From positions 4,712,001 to 4,776,000 of the forward strand of contig CAVNZM010000001.1 of the NCBI GenBank assembly GCA_963693365.1: 64,000 bases of DNA, read 5' to 3'. Both the position numbers and the translations under genes were made by a program. Shown here piece by piece: positions 19,760-46,820 of the stretch. The number at the start of each line of letters is the position of its first letter. Position 1 is the stretch's first letter. The DNA comes from Amoebidium appalachense. Lineage: Eukaryota > Ichthyosporea. The notes beneath the pieces are model-generated. The model was not told the origin of the DNA. It worked only from the letters and a program-made list of their open reading frames with translations, and searched no databases.

Positions 19760-19985
19760 TTTAAAATGACTTTATTGATATGCTCAGCAAAATAGAAGCC
19801 ATCGAGATATCAACGATATCTCGGAGAAGAAAATACAGAAGCCCTCACTCCCGGGTTTACACACTTTTTTTATTGCTCACTCTCGGATAAGGAGGAGATA
19901 AAGAAAACTTTCCGGAATAGCTAAGGCATCCGATCCTTGACTACCCCATGGCACAAGTAAGGGTATCTGATGTAGGACTATCAGT
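19760..19985 (-). repeat. Retroelement 3' tail with AATAAAGTCATT, copy 1
   Basis: Read on the minus strand the segment ends GAGCATATCAATAAAGTCAT followed by an A-rich run. The same tail ends two other elements at 20160-20210 and 47897-47945, all on the minus strand. The hexamer AATAAA lies about 10 bases before the A-run, as expected for a retrotransposed polyadenylated transcript. Confidence 0.6.
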
Positions 19986-20145
19986 ACACTCTATATTGGA
20001 GGGTTTTTTAGCTTAGAGGGCCATTCAATTTGCCATAGTTCTGCACCCAGGCGAGTCCCATCAGGGCATCCGATCCCCAATACGCTACGTCCCGGGATTC
20101 GAACCAGGTCGGAGGCGAGGACTAGGAGCTTATCCGCTCGATTTT
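19985..20145 (-). repeat. tRNA-derived SINE
   Basis: On the minus strand a tRNA-like head reads GAGCGGATAAGCTCC (A-box region) then GGTTCGAATCC (perfect RNA polymerase III B box) at the proper spacing. The downstream part (ATCGGATGCCCTGATGGG) is unrelated to tRNA. The cloverleaf is not intact, so a SINE is preferred over a tRNA gene. A related GGCATCCGATCC block occurs near 19926. Confidence 0.55.
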
Positions 20146-20433
20146 TTTTTTTTTTTTTATTAAAAAAAAATGACTTTATTGATATGCTCATGAAAGAGAA
20201 GCAAGCTGGAGATATCACAAATATCTCAGAGAAGAAAATGGGGGTTTACGCTGTTTACTCGAGGCAAAGAGAACCAGTCTCAGGTATGGGGGGGGGTTTT
20301 GCTCGGAATATCCCCTCAGCGGTATATCATGATCACGTACATAGATGTCGGGTGGTGACTATATATCAGGGTTTACTTTCTCTACGAGACACCATAAAGA
20401 GTACAAGGAGAAATCAATTAGTTGGGGTTCCCC

Positions 20434-20481
<48 letters not shown>

Positions 20482-20536
20482 CTCTTCAAAAACCCATACT
20501 CGCGGATACGGAGGAGATGACGACTCAGTTCGACTC
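20146..20536 (-). repeat. Retroelement 3' tail, copy 2, with 45-bp T-run
   Basis: The AATAAAGTCATT tail at about 20160-20200 is followed (minus-strand upstream) by sequence related to 19800-19905 (ATATCTC.GAGAAGAAAAT and GGAGGAGAT blocks). A poly-T of about 45 bases lies at 20436-20480. It is a second copy of the same element as 19760-19985. Confidence 0.5.
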
Positions 20537-20537
20537 T

Positions 20538-21046
20538 GACAATTGTTGATCACATCACTTGAACTTTCGCGAATCTGAATCTTGTGTACGGTAGCACTTT
20601 CAAGTATCACATTCACTTCATTTTTTTTGTGAGTTTCGACTCTGACAAGTTGTTGATCACATCACTTGAACTTTCGCGAATCTGAATCTTGTGTACGGTA
20701 GCACTTTCAAGTATCACACTCCAACAACTTGTCAGAGTCGAAATTTTGATCACATCACTTGAACTTTCGCGAATCTGAATCTTGTGTACGTAGCATTTCA
20801 AGTATCACACTCACTACATTTTTTTGTGAAAAACACGTGGCACCACACACACCAACATGAGCAAGACGCTCCGCTGCGGCAGTCGCATCGCTCTTCAGGG
20901 GAGCCGGGGCTGAAGCCACCAACCGGCACTCCCCTCTGGCCGCGGAAGATCCCAAAGATCCCATTGTGAACTCCACCCCCATGCACTGCGGTGGACTCTC
21001 AAGACTCCGATACAGGTCGTGGAGCTCAGAAGCACGGATACTCAGT
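20538..21046 (+). repeat. Left arm of inverted repeat pair: tandem repeats plus gag-like start
   Basis: About three units of a roughly 106-bp tandem repeat (core CGCGAATCTGAATCTTGTGTAC) span 20538-20812. They lead into GTGAAAAACACGTGGCACCAC, an ATG at 20857 (MSKTLR) and a frame broken after about 30 codons. The whole block recurs inverted at 26901-27435. Homology stops abruptly at ACTCAG, 21045, seven bases before the Copia mini-element. Confidence 0.7.
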
Positions 21047-21052
21047 TGGTAG

Positions 21053-21495
21053 TGTTGGAAGTAGAGTCCGCTGTGACTAGGGTCGTCGTGGCGCGCTTGG
21101 GCGCTGACCCGTTTTTTACTGCTTTCAGTGTGTTAACTCCATGACTGAACTCCATGACTTAACTCCATGACTTAACTCCATGACTGAACTCCATGACTGA
21201 ACTCCATGACTGAACTCCATGACTGCACCTGGCAGAGACGTGGCTTATATACCCGTGGGGCAGCAGTCTGGAATGTAATCCGGATGCCAGGTGCTAATCG
21301 GATTGGTTACTTTCATTTAGAGATCTCTGGGACCAGTGAACCAATCGTTTGCAGTCAAAACACAATTGGCAACATTCCTCAACTATGCAGATGTGCATGT
21401 GGTGATCGAGTGTCAGCGTGTGTCTGTGTACACGGAACCAATTGTAAAGCTAACATACACATATTGTGGAGTGAGCGTAAGTCTGCACTCCAACA
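21053..21495 (-). repeat. 3' LTR of Copia mini-element
   Basis: 443 bp with TG...CA ends and terminal inverted heptamers TGTTGGA/TCCAACA. It contains seven 13-bp tandem units (AACTCCATGACTG/T) at about 21134-21225 and, on the element strand, TATATAAG near 21245-21253. Confidence 0.9.
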
Positions 21496-21782
21496 CCCCT
21501 ACCCAATTGGAGAAGTGTACACACCACTAGAGAAGAGAGAGTGAGTGTGGCTGCTTGCAGGGTAGACCGGGGTGTGCATTCCACTGTGGTGCGTGCCCCG
21601 CCAATGAAGTGGAATACTTGACGTTGATGTCGCAGGCTGCTGCGGATGGAGTTTGTGGAAGCGAAAGTCTCTACTTCACGGAAATACGCTCGCGGGTGTA
21701 GGGTACAGCCTAGAAGTCGGTTTCTGGGCTCCTCCGTTCAAGGCGTCGTAGGGGACGTGAAGTTAGAGGCCGCGGTGTCGTG

Positions 21783-21798
21783 TCTGGGCCCATAACCC
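21783..21798 (-). promoter_or_regulatory. Primer binding site for half initiator tRNA-Met
   Basis: Directly inside the 5' LTR the minus strand reads GGGTTATGGGCCCAG. Its complement, CTGGGCCCATAACCC, is the anticodon stem-loop of eukaryotic initiator tRNA-Met with the CAT anticodon. Drosophila copia is known to prime from such an internally cut initiator tRNA. Confidence 0.85.
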
Positions 21799-22241
21799 TG
21801 TTGGAAGTAGAGTCCGCTGTGACTAGGGTCGTCGTGGCGCGCTTGGGCGCTGACCCGTTTTTTACTGCTTTCAGTGTGTTAACTCCATGACTGAACTCCA
21901 TGACTTAACTCCATGACTTAACTCCATGACTGAACTCCATGACTGAACTCCATGACTGAACTCCATGACTGCACCTGGCAGAGACGTGGCTTATATACCC
22001 GTGGGGCAGCAGTCTGGAATGTAATCCGGATGCCAGGTGCTAATCGGATTGGTTACTTTCATTTAGAGATCTCTGGGACCAGTGAACCAATCGTTTGCAG
22101 TCAAAACACAATTGGCAACATTCCTCAACTATGCAGATGTGCATGTGGTGATCGAGTGTCAGCGTGTGTCTGTGTACACGGAACCAATTGTAAAGCTAAC
22201 ATACACATATTGTGGAGTGAGCGTAAGTCTGCACTCCAACA
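21799..22241 (-). repeat. 5' LTR of Copia mini-element
   Basis: 443 bp, same sequence as 21053-21495 by eye, including the seven 13-bp units (about 21880-21971) and the TATATAAG box (about 21991-21999). It is the promoter-side LTR because the primer site adjoins its inner edge. Confidence 0.9.
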
Positions 22242-22277
22242 GGTAGTTGGCTTGGTCTGCCAGTGGGCGTCCAACAG

Positions 22278-22565
22278 TTAACACTTCTTCTTCATGTTCC
22301 CTTCTGCATCGGGTTGGAAGTCCTTGGGGTCGAGCACCTCAAGGGTGCAACGGCGGAGGTGATCAGTGCCAGGGGCCGCGCCGGGATCCACCAAGAGCTC
22401 AAGAATCTGACCACCAATGAACGAGTAGGAATGGATAAGACTCGTGCGCACTCGGAGGGCCCGGAAGTCAGCCTTGATTTCACGGATAGTACTAGTACGA
22501 CGGAAAAGAAGGTGTACAAACACCGCGGTGAGTGTTTTGGGTTGCAATGCACACAGCCCCCTCAT
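22278..22565 (-). pseudogene. Retroelement ORF1/gag-like fragment
   Basis: The frame of 95 residues ends with TAA near 22278 and includes TIREIKADFRALRVRTSLIH and YSFIGGQILELLVD. This helix-then-FIG-strand pattern resembles a domain found in ORF1 proteins of some fungal and protist non-LTR elements, from memory and with low certainty. It lies in the interval between the inverted repeats and could be the downstream part of the gag-like frame at 26514-27072 in a rearranged copy. Confidence 0.3.
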
Positions 22566-25100
22566 AGTATGTTACGAAAAAAAGAGACCCGTTGCCCTTG
22601 CGTGCATTGCGCTATTGCACACTGTCATCGTGTCCATGCCACCGCGCGCACGTCCACACTCGCAACCCAGATGCACGGCCGCTTTCAGCACGAATGCATT
22701 TAAAGAAGAAGATAGTCGCTGTTCCTATAGCATTGAGGACATAAGGTGCTGTGAAAGTAGTTTTGCATGCATGCTTCGAATTTCTTGCTGTTTTCGAATA
22801 CAGCATGCCCCATAGTTTAGCGCACAGGATGCACAACATGCGCATGAATGTATGCTGGCATGCCTAAACACATTACGAACATATGCCTCGTGTATGGCGG
22901 CCCTTCCTGGTGCCACGCCCTAACGAATTTGCACTCTTGGTGCACAAAAGGCATGTAATAAAGTTGATGCAGAACTTTTGTTCATGCATGTGAAAAACAA
23001 AGAAGGTGTTGGGTACGAATTTTAAGGTGAATGCCCGTCTGTGGCAATACTGTGTAACATACCAATTGCACTGTCAAGCCTTGCACTAGCTGCCGGCACA
23101 CCCCCACCAGAACAAAAGAATGTGGTATGGGCACCGTTCCCTCACAACCCCAGCATACAGTGTCAGTATTTTGGCTGGAAGCCTTTCAGTTTCGAATTAC
23201 GAATACCCTCCTTCACTACTGAAGAAAGTGACGTGGAAGACGAATACGAATACGAATGCAAGGTGTTGTTGACTAACACATCGGACCATCATGTGTACCT
23301 AGGCCCTGGTACGGAGGTGACCATGTTATTCCCTTGCAATATGATGACACTGTAACAATTTAGCACGTGCATACCCCACCAATGGGCACATGCGGGAGAC
23401 AACCCCACAAGCTGCCTTATTGGGCACCTCTGCTAAAACGAATATTCTTCTCACGAAGGAACAGAAGAATGCCACGAACACGAACCACACACCCCCCAGG
23501 CAGCTACTTACGTCTGATGTATGAAAGTAGTAGGTGTGTGAATGGGGTAACTTCATGAACACCAACACGAAAGCAAGCACAGCACAAAGCAGTTCCACGA
23601 ATACGAATGGTTTTGGTATTCCACACAACGAACAGAACCTACAGTAGGGTCACCTACAAATGAAGCAGAGGATGGGGCACCATCCAGACCTGCACTGGAG
23701 GATATGAAGATACGAAGCGCGCTCACGAAGTTGCTTACAAAAGAAAGGGCCCGGGCGACTCTGACGACTTTTCTTTTTAGGCCAAGCCTCCAGAAGAATG
23801 TATTATGCCTGGAATCCCCCTGCTCAACGAAAAATGGCTGGCAAATGGGATACGAAAACTGCTCACGAATGGAAGCATGTGTTTTCTGAAGAAGGTTTGC
23901 TTTGCCTACCCTCTTCTTATGAATTATGAACCGGGTTTTTACTGGTTCGAATTCTGACGGGCTGATATATTTCTTTATGTCGCCCAACGAAGAACACTTG
24001 GGGCATTTTTATTCATGTTTTTCCCAGCTCCGATGATGCAGGGTTAAAGCTGAAAGGAAAGAAGTGCTATTTGTTCATGAAAGAAGTGGCTTTTCTGGCC
24101 ATGGCGACTCGCCTTACAGTCTTAAGGTAGAACCGGGATAAGGAGCAGCGGCTAAGCCTTGAAGCTATCCACCACTACCTGAGCTACGAAGTGACCTAAG
24201 GCTTGAGTTATATTCATTATCGAATGCTTGGTATGATCATTCATCCACACAACCAAATTACTCGCAATTGAAAACGAATCTGCGGGAGTATCCTAAAAAG
24301 GAAAAATTCCCAAAAAGGAAAATATTACTTCTACAGAAAAAGCCAAGCACAGAGACGAAGCGAACAATTCGCACGAACACTCTGCAACAATCTTCGCCAC
24401 GAAAATGAGGTCAGTCTGAGAGGGGGATTGGCCGGAGGTCGCGCCGGCCCGTGGTAGGTTGGACAGTCACTGGCTGCTTGGGCAGACGAGCCTTGAGTCG
24501 TTGAGCTGCATTCACAAAATCATCAACAAGGTGCACGTTTTGACCGACGCTGCGGATGGAGCAAGCCACACTGTCCGATCGCGAGCGAAGCTCATCGGGG
24601 CCTTGAGCAACAGCCGCTGCATAACGCAAAGAAGGCGTCCTCCTTCTTTCTATATTTGGTAATACAAGTCTATACAGAGAGAAATATACCGTTATGGCCC
24701 TCTACAAGTAATGGCCACGTGCTAATACACTCTCTCCCTTTGTGATCGATATCTCTTCTGAGCGCGAGCTCAGAGCCCTGTTCGATCGATTATCGAGCCA
24801 AGATGACATCACAATGACGTACATTCCATTGTTCGCAAAACCCAGTCATCTTAGAATTCGAATTTCCCAATAAGTCTAATTAGATCGTGCCGGAGATGAT
24901 TTTGAATATTTTCGAATGTAAATATATTTATATATAAGTCGTCCTTATCCTGGTGATATGAGATGCCATGACCTGAGAGATAATTTAGAATATTGTATTA
25001 TTCTTATCAGTGCCAAGCTTCGTCATCTTCTTCTTAGAATATTCCTGATTCTTCTTAGTGTAACTTTTAGTGTAACCTTCTTGCACGTTGGTGCGTACTC
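22566..25100. other. Mostly unique AT-richer DNA, ACGAA-rich from 23.2 to 24.4 kb
   Basis: A frame at 23041-23355 (104 residues, no ATG start; contains QCQYFGWKPFSFELRI and an acidic DVEDEYEYE run) has normal protein composition but no family I recognise. From about 23230 to 24410 the pentamer ACGAA recurs many times on the plus strand, sometimes as tandem ACGAATACGAAT. Antisense frames at 23987-23553 and 24629-24411 show no motif. Confidence 0.3.
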
Positions 25101-25106
25101 AATTTC

Positions 25107-25143
25107 TATTGGCTATCGTAATCTATGCCCCGAGTATATAAAT
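25107..25143 (+). promoter_or_regulatory. TATA/CCAAT promoter
   Basis: ATTGG (inverted CCAAT) at about 25108 lies 27 bases before TATATAAAT (about 25135-25143). A CATTCAGTCATTCAGTCC start-like region follows 10-30 bases later and an ATG stands at 25224. Confidence 0.45.
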
Positions 25144-25223
25144 CGCCACATGCATTCAGTCATTCAGTCCAGTCAACTTGATCAGTCAGTCCGAGTCACA
25201 GCCAGCCAAGTTCCTCTACCCCC

Positions 25224-25382
25224 ATGGCCAAGTACAGCAGCTTCAAGACGTCACTGCAAGGCTTCAAGGAGAAGTGTCTTCAACATGCAACAGCGAGACT
25301 GTCGTGGCAACAACCAGAGTGTATACCAACTACTCTAACTATCTGCACGCTTAAAGGGGCTCGAAACCGTGTATACGTATAA
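25224..25382 (+). CDS. Small ORF (52 aa) behind a TATA promoter
   Basis: ATG 25224 in context CCCCATGG opens a 52-residue frame ending TAA at 25380-25382. It begins MAKYSSFKTSLQGFKEKCLQ, a basic amphipathic stretch. It may be a short protein, the first exon of a gene whose continuation I could not find, or the leader of a retroelement. No family is recognised. Confidence 0.3.
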   Translation: MAKYSSFKTSLQGFKEKCLQHATARLSWQQPECIPTTLTICTLKGARNRVYV

Positions 25383-26513
25383 ACTTTTCTTTGAGTTGGG
25401 TGGGAAGCGAGTTTTTTGTGTTCTGAGAAGAACTTCCAAAAGCCCGCGACCCCGCGAGACACTTCACAGACACGCGGCCCACTGGCCAGACAAATACCAC
25501 AGTGACATTCAGCCAATCACAACACTCCCTCCCCCACAGACTACACGCACTCCACACCATTGGCTACCGCGACCTCAGACACCCCTACAGCACTACAACA
25601 CGTACACACGTTTACTCACAATACATATAAGCATACACACACGCGAGCAGGCAACATGGGTCTCGCCACGCACACAGCAAGAAGCAATACAACATTTAAC
25701 ATGGAGAGTACGCAGAGGCATGGGGCATGCACGCGCGCACCAAACAATCAGCCGCCGCTGCATCAGATTCTCCCCATACCACTGATTAATCTCCTCATAC
25801 CCCATTTAGACCCCGGCATCACTATGCAAGAAAACCCCCGAAATTCACTCACCAAAACACGAATTATAGAAGCAAACTAATACGAATCAGCTCAGCACAT
25901 GACAGAGACTCTGGCTATGACTATAACACTGTGACTGTACACTTCTACATGTTAGACTACAGTACTCTATTCTTTTCTTTCGTTCTCACAAGTTATAATT
26001 CGAATTTACATGCATAGATAAATTGAATATAAATAGATATACTCTCACTTCTGGTCATGAAATACAGCTAAGGAAAAATGGGTATAAGAGTTCACACTCT
26101 TATCCAGCCACGTTGATAGAGTGTATTGCGCACACTCACGCGGCTAGCCTTTCCTAGTAGATAGCTGAATAAACGTTCCAAGTAAGGCTAATAACTAACT
26201 AATAATTGCTCGCTCTTGCTTCTGCTTCTTTGCATATCTGCATGTTTACTAGGTGCCACACATAACACAAACACGTACATTTTAACCTCTTGACGCGCAT
26301 GAGAACATACACAGCACACACAAATATGTGGTTATACTATGCCCAGCACTCTTATCACACGCTTCCACAAACACGCTTCCACACACCTCCCATAAACAGT
26401 AGCACAAAACATAACCACGTGCCAGTGTAGCCATGTGCGTGAGCAGTGGGCTCTAGCCATAAGCCTGAGACAGACAAAGGGCCCCGCCTTTAGGATAAGA
26501 ACGCGGTTGGGGC
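25383..26513. other. No recognised gene
   Basis: Overlapping frames of 60-138 residues occur on both strands at 25280-25880 but none has a recognisable motif. From 25880 to 26513 the sequence is unique and AT-richer with nothing identified. Confidence 0.3.
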
Positions 26514-27072
26514 TCACGCACCGGCTGAGAAGCCCGTGCAGTGCATGAGTGGTACCACCGTGACCGGCCCGGGCAGTAGCATCGCCAACAGCGTCACGGG
26601 GAGCAGGGAAAACAGCGGGAATCTGAACAGGACCAGGCTCAACCGGACAGGTTCGGATGCTGCTTGAGGAATAGGCCGAGACGAGTCAGGGAGCCGAGAA
26701 GTGGACACTGTCATGGCTTCAAGGCAAGAAATCTGCTCGGGCAGTCGCGAGACCGTCTCAGTAAGAGCCTTGTTTGCTTGAGTGAGAGACTGGAGTTGCT
26801 CGTGAAGACGTCCGACGTTTTCCTCGCGCAAATCATCTTCAGTAGCAGAGGAAATGCGGGGGTTCTTGTGGCTCTCCAGCAGACTCATCATCCGAAGAGG
26901 CTGAGTATCCGTGCTTCTGAGCTCCACGACCTGTATCGAAGTCTTGAGAGTCCACCTGCATGGGGGTGGAGTTCACAATGGGATCTTTGGGATCTTCCGC
27001 GGCCAGAGGGGAGTACCGGTTGGTGGCTTCAGCCCCGGCTCCCCGAGAGCGACTGCGGAGCGTCTTGCTCAT
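26514..27072 (-). pseudogene. gag/ORF1-like retroelement start, frameshifted
   Basis: ATG at 27072 opens MSKTLRSRSRGAG, running 77 residues to a stop. A second frame from about 26927 continues with a coiled coil (LREENVGRLHEQLQSLTQAN, then ALTETVSRLPEQI) to 26514. The two overlap and together look like one N-terminal retroelement protein broken by a frameshift near 26860. The tandem repeats upstream on the same strand would be its 5' untranslated region. Family unknown. Confidence 0.4.
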
Positions 27073-27435
27073 GTTGGTGTGTGTGGTGCCACGTGTTTTT
27101 CACAAAAAAATGTAGCGAGTGTGATACTTGAAAGTGCTACCGTACACAAGATTCAGATTCGCGGAAGTTCAAGTGATGTGATCAACAACTTGTCAGAGTC
27201 GAAACTCACAAAAAAATGGAGTGTGATACTTGAAAGTGCTACCGTACACAAGACTCAGATTCGCGAAAGTTCAAGTGATGTGATCAGCAACTTGTCAGAG
27301 TCGAAACTCACAAAAAAATGAAGTGAGTGTGGGGGTTTACACACTTTTTATTGCGTGGACGATACTTGAAAGTGCTACCGTACATAAGATTCAGATTCGC
27401 GAAATTCAAGTGATGTGATCAACAACTTGTCGGAA
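26901..27435 (-). repeat. Right arm of inverted repeat pair
   Basis: It is an inverted copy of 20538-21046: same ATG leader, same CCACGTGTTTTTCAC junction, then at least three tandem units of about 100-106 bp with core CACAAGATTCAGATTCGCG (27120-27435). Small indels distinguish the arms. The left arm has lost about 20 bases of coding sequence and gained others. Confidence 0.7.
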
Positions 27436-28460
27436 CTCGGAAGTTCGAAATAAGAGGGTACTATTAATTCATAGTATTGAATCCACTCAACAAAGTCAAC
27501 TGTCCAAAAACCAGAAACATCAACAAGAGAGAGTCAATACAGTTAAGGCTGGAGCTGAAGGATCCCCAAGAAAAGACAAGTATAAATATACATATTGACA
27601 ATACAGATGTACTCTATCTCAAATTCCTGAAGGATAGCTCCTAGCTGCGGCATTTCCGGGCCGGGTCGTGTGATAAAGTGCAGGTAAAAAGCGATTTCGC
27701 CTTTTGCGGTACATTATGAATTACATTTACAGAAAAGTATTGACAAACCCCCCCTGTGGGACGAAATATATGGGATTGGTTCTGAAAATGTTTTGTCTAG
27801 GCATAAACGCGTATTCATAGGCTACTAGGGTTATAAATCCATTAGAGTTGCCCCTGCTGACGAACTAATGCGGAAAGTCCGAGAACGTATACTAAAACAT
27901 AGAAACAAATGTCATTTACCAAATTATTTAGGCCGTTGTGGCGCGAATGTGACGTATGTTATTACAGACTACTATGGCAATAGTGGGTGTTACGTTCCGC
28001 TCCCGCCAGCTGCCCCAGACGTACGTATACAGCGCGTGCACACGGACTGACGGAGGCTTTTTTACTTCGCATTTTTTACTGTAGGAGAGAGAGCAAAGAG
28101 AGAACTCCAAAAAGGAGCAGCGGAATCACAGTTCTAGAATCACACTAAAGGAGCAGATCTAAGCATTGTGGGAGCTATTGTGCTAATAAGAAGAATTTGT
28201 GTGGCTTTGTAAAAGAAGCGTCATACACAGGCTTTGGTGCGAAAGAAGAGAGAGAAAGGCTGTGCTTTTTCAGGCATCATAAGTACCAACTGCAGCTTGC
28301 AGGGAACTGGAAACAGGCTGTTCATACACCTTAACACTGACCTTCCATCGAAAAATAAGAGTAGTCTTCCAGTATTTCTTTCATCAACACACAGAATCTG
28401 TGTTGGGGCTAAAAGCTAGTTAGAGGCGACTTTAGCATTGCTTTGGCAACCTGGTTCCTT
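27436..28460. other. Unique DNA left of the kinase gene
   Basis: No long repeats. Short plus-strand frames at 27868-28050 and 28234-28419 lack motifs. The kinase promoter probably lies in or just right of this stretch; no clear TATA box was found. Confidence 0.3.
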
Positions 28461-28467
28461 TTCAGTT

Positions 28468-28787
28468 CAAAGCTATGAAGTTAAGGTGATAGAAAAAGGT
28501 GAGTCGATTAACTCCCTGCAGCGTGGCTTGCTGTGTACTATAGAGCAGGGAAATGTCAAGGCCACGTCCAGAGACACCTCCACCAGCCCAAACCGATATA
28601 CATTGAGCGTGCATATACCCACACAGAAAATTATTTTCAAGCACACGGACACTCGATTACCCACTCGCACACACACACACACACACACACGCACAGGCAC
28701 ACACGCTCGCACGCACACATGCACGCACGCGCACGCAATCATTCACTTATTCATTCACTCACTCACTCACTCACGCACGCCCCCCCC

Positions 28788-28819
<32 letters not shown>

Positions 28820-29119
28820 ATTGCATATAACCTACAGCCCAAGGCGGAGACGCGACACTATGCACATAAGCACACACCTAGTGCACGCACATACTGTGTT
28901 TCAGGGTGGCGCTGGAAATAGGGATCCAAGGTTAGCCACCTACATGGTTGTGGTGTGTCACTCGTGCTCAGGCGTCTTTGATAGCACACAACTTTTTTTC
29001 TGGACACATACACACCCAGCCACTCTCCTGCCCTCGCACGACGGTTGACCCAGGCACACGAACCTGTTTTAACCGCACCCGTGTGCCCCTTCTGCCAGTA
29101 CATGCACACAAACTTTGAA
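28468..29119 (+). other. Candidate 5' exons of the kinase gene, zinc-ribbon-like
   Basis: Three acceptor-led segments show protein-like sequence. 28468-28498 (QSYEVKVIEKG, donor GTGAGT) can join 28523 onward in phase to give AWLAVYYRAGKCQGHVQRH. 28905-28974 ends VVVCHSCSG. 29054-29119 reads APVCPFCQYMHTNFE before GTGGGC. CHSC and CPFC would make a C-x2-C...C-x2-C zinc site. The last segment is in phase 0 with the acceptor at 29692. Exact boundaries are uncertain; the donor after CHSCSG (GTCTTT) is poor. Confidence 0.3.
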
Positions 29120-29713
29120 GTGGGCGCTCGCACATACACACACATCCCTGACCCCCCCCCCCCCCTTCCCTTCTCCTTCCCCCCTCCCCTCCCCCCCCCC
29201 AGCTTTTCAACCTCGCGCCTGCACATAGGCACACAAACATCCCCCCCCCCCCTTTTTTTCGCCCGCCCCTTTCGAGCACCCCCCGCCCCCACAACACACA
29301 TACACATACACAAAGAATTTTCTACCTCATGCAGAGGGACGTCAATCCTATGTAAGCCTGTGAGAGACCAATGCACTGCACGTGTACACTCTACCTCGTG
29401 GAAGCATAGCTGGTGACTTTTCTGTGTGTGGTTCTTGTAGGATTTTACTCGCACTCAGGTGCCTGCTAACCAAACAAGCTACCCGTTGACCCCCCCCCCC
29501 CCCCTCCCCCCCCCCTCCGTCCCCCCCCCCCCTCCCCCCGGTGCCCCATTTTTTCTGGGGCTCTTTCCTTTTCCCGTTTCCCCATGCAACTTCCGTTGCA
29601 CAAACGCTTGCTAGCCCAACAAAGCCTCACTTCTCCTGGCAACATAACAGCTGTATATCCTGTTGACCCTAGGCTGTTGCTGGTGTGTGCAGGTTAGGCA
29701 GAGGTTGGGGAAA

Positions 29714-46267
<16,554 letters not shown>

Positions 46268-46738
46268 CCCAGCCTGCATGTGGCAGTGGTTTCTTTCTTT
46301 TTTTTTCTTTTCATCCGTTGTCGTTGCTGTATTCGTTTCGATTCCTGATTCCTTGTGGCCAGGGTGTGAAGAGGGGAGAGGGGGGGGGGGGGGTACTATG
46401 TTCGGTCTGGGCTTGTGGATTCTGCAAACAAAGAATCTAGCCTGTTTGCTGTATAGGACATGGAGGGCAAGAGGTTGGTTTAGTTCAATAGTAGTGATAG
46501 TTCGATCACAGTTCGAATATATGCTGATCAGATGATATGACGGTTTTCTCTCGCCACTCTCCTGAATAGTGTTTTGTTTTGCGGCCTTGGATTACATTAT
46601 TCCTGAAAGTTTCTTGTTTCCGGGATGCACTTGTTTGTTAAAGTAGAGCTGTTTAGTTAGCGTTGCATTCCTTGTATGGAGTAGCTGAGGGTAGGAATGT
46701 ATGGAGTGTAAGAGTGTTTTTCCCTAGAAACACATAAT
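46268..46738 (+). promoter_or_regulatory. 3' flank of the kinase gene
   Basis: Unique sequence with one poly-G run (46380-46393). No canonical AATAAA is close to the stop. The 3' end of the transcript cannot be placed. Confidence 0.3.
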
Positions 46739-46820
46739 GAATACAAGTGAGAAATTCAATGTACCGCTACTTACATGCGGAATACAAGTGAGAAATTCAA
46801 TGTACCGCTACTTACATGCG
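46739..46820. repeat. Perfect 41-bp tandem duplication
   Basis: GAATACAAGTGAGAAATTCA followed by ATGTACCGCTACTTACATGCG occurs twice without gap or mismatch. Perfect identity suggests a very recent slippage, or an assembly artefact. Confidence 0.85.

Larger units (their letters stand above)
21048..22246 (-). mobile_element. Copia-type mini LTR retrotransposon (TRIM-like), complete
   Basis: Two 443-bp LTRs (21053-21495 and 21799-22241) read identical by eye. They begin TGTTGGA and end TCCAACA, enclose 303 bp, and are flanked by the 5-bp duplication GGTAG (21048-21052 and 22242-22246). The primer site at 21783-21798 and the purine tract at 21496-21506 show that the element lies on the minus strand, so the 21799-22241 copy is the 5' LTR. 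The internal part has no gag or pol, so it must be mobilised in trans. Identical LTRs mean recent insertion. Each LTR has a TATATAAG box on the minus strand. Confidence 0.9.

Noticed and set aside
20090-20141. A functional tRNA gene
   Set aside because: A and B boxes are present, but the acceptor and anticodon stems do not pair and the sequence runs into unrelated DNA and A-tails; a SINE fits better.
23553-23987. 144-residue minus-strand frame as a gene
   Set aside because: No motif, no start context or promoter, and it lies in the ACGAA-rich tract that favours open frames.
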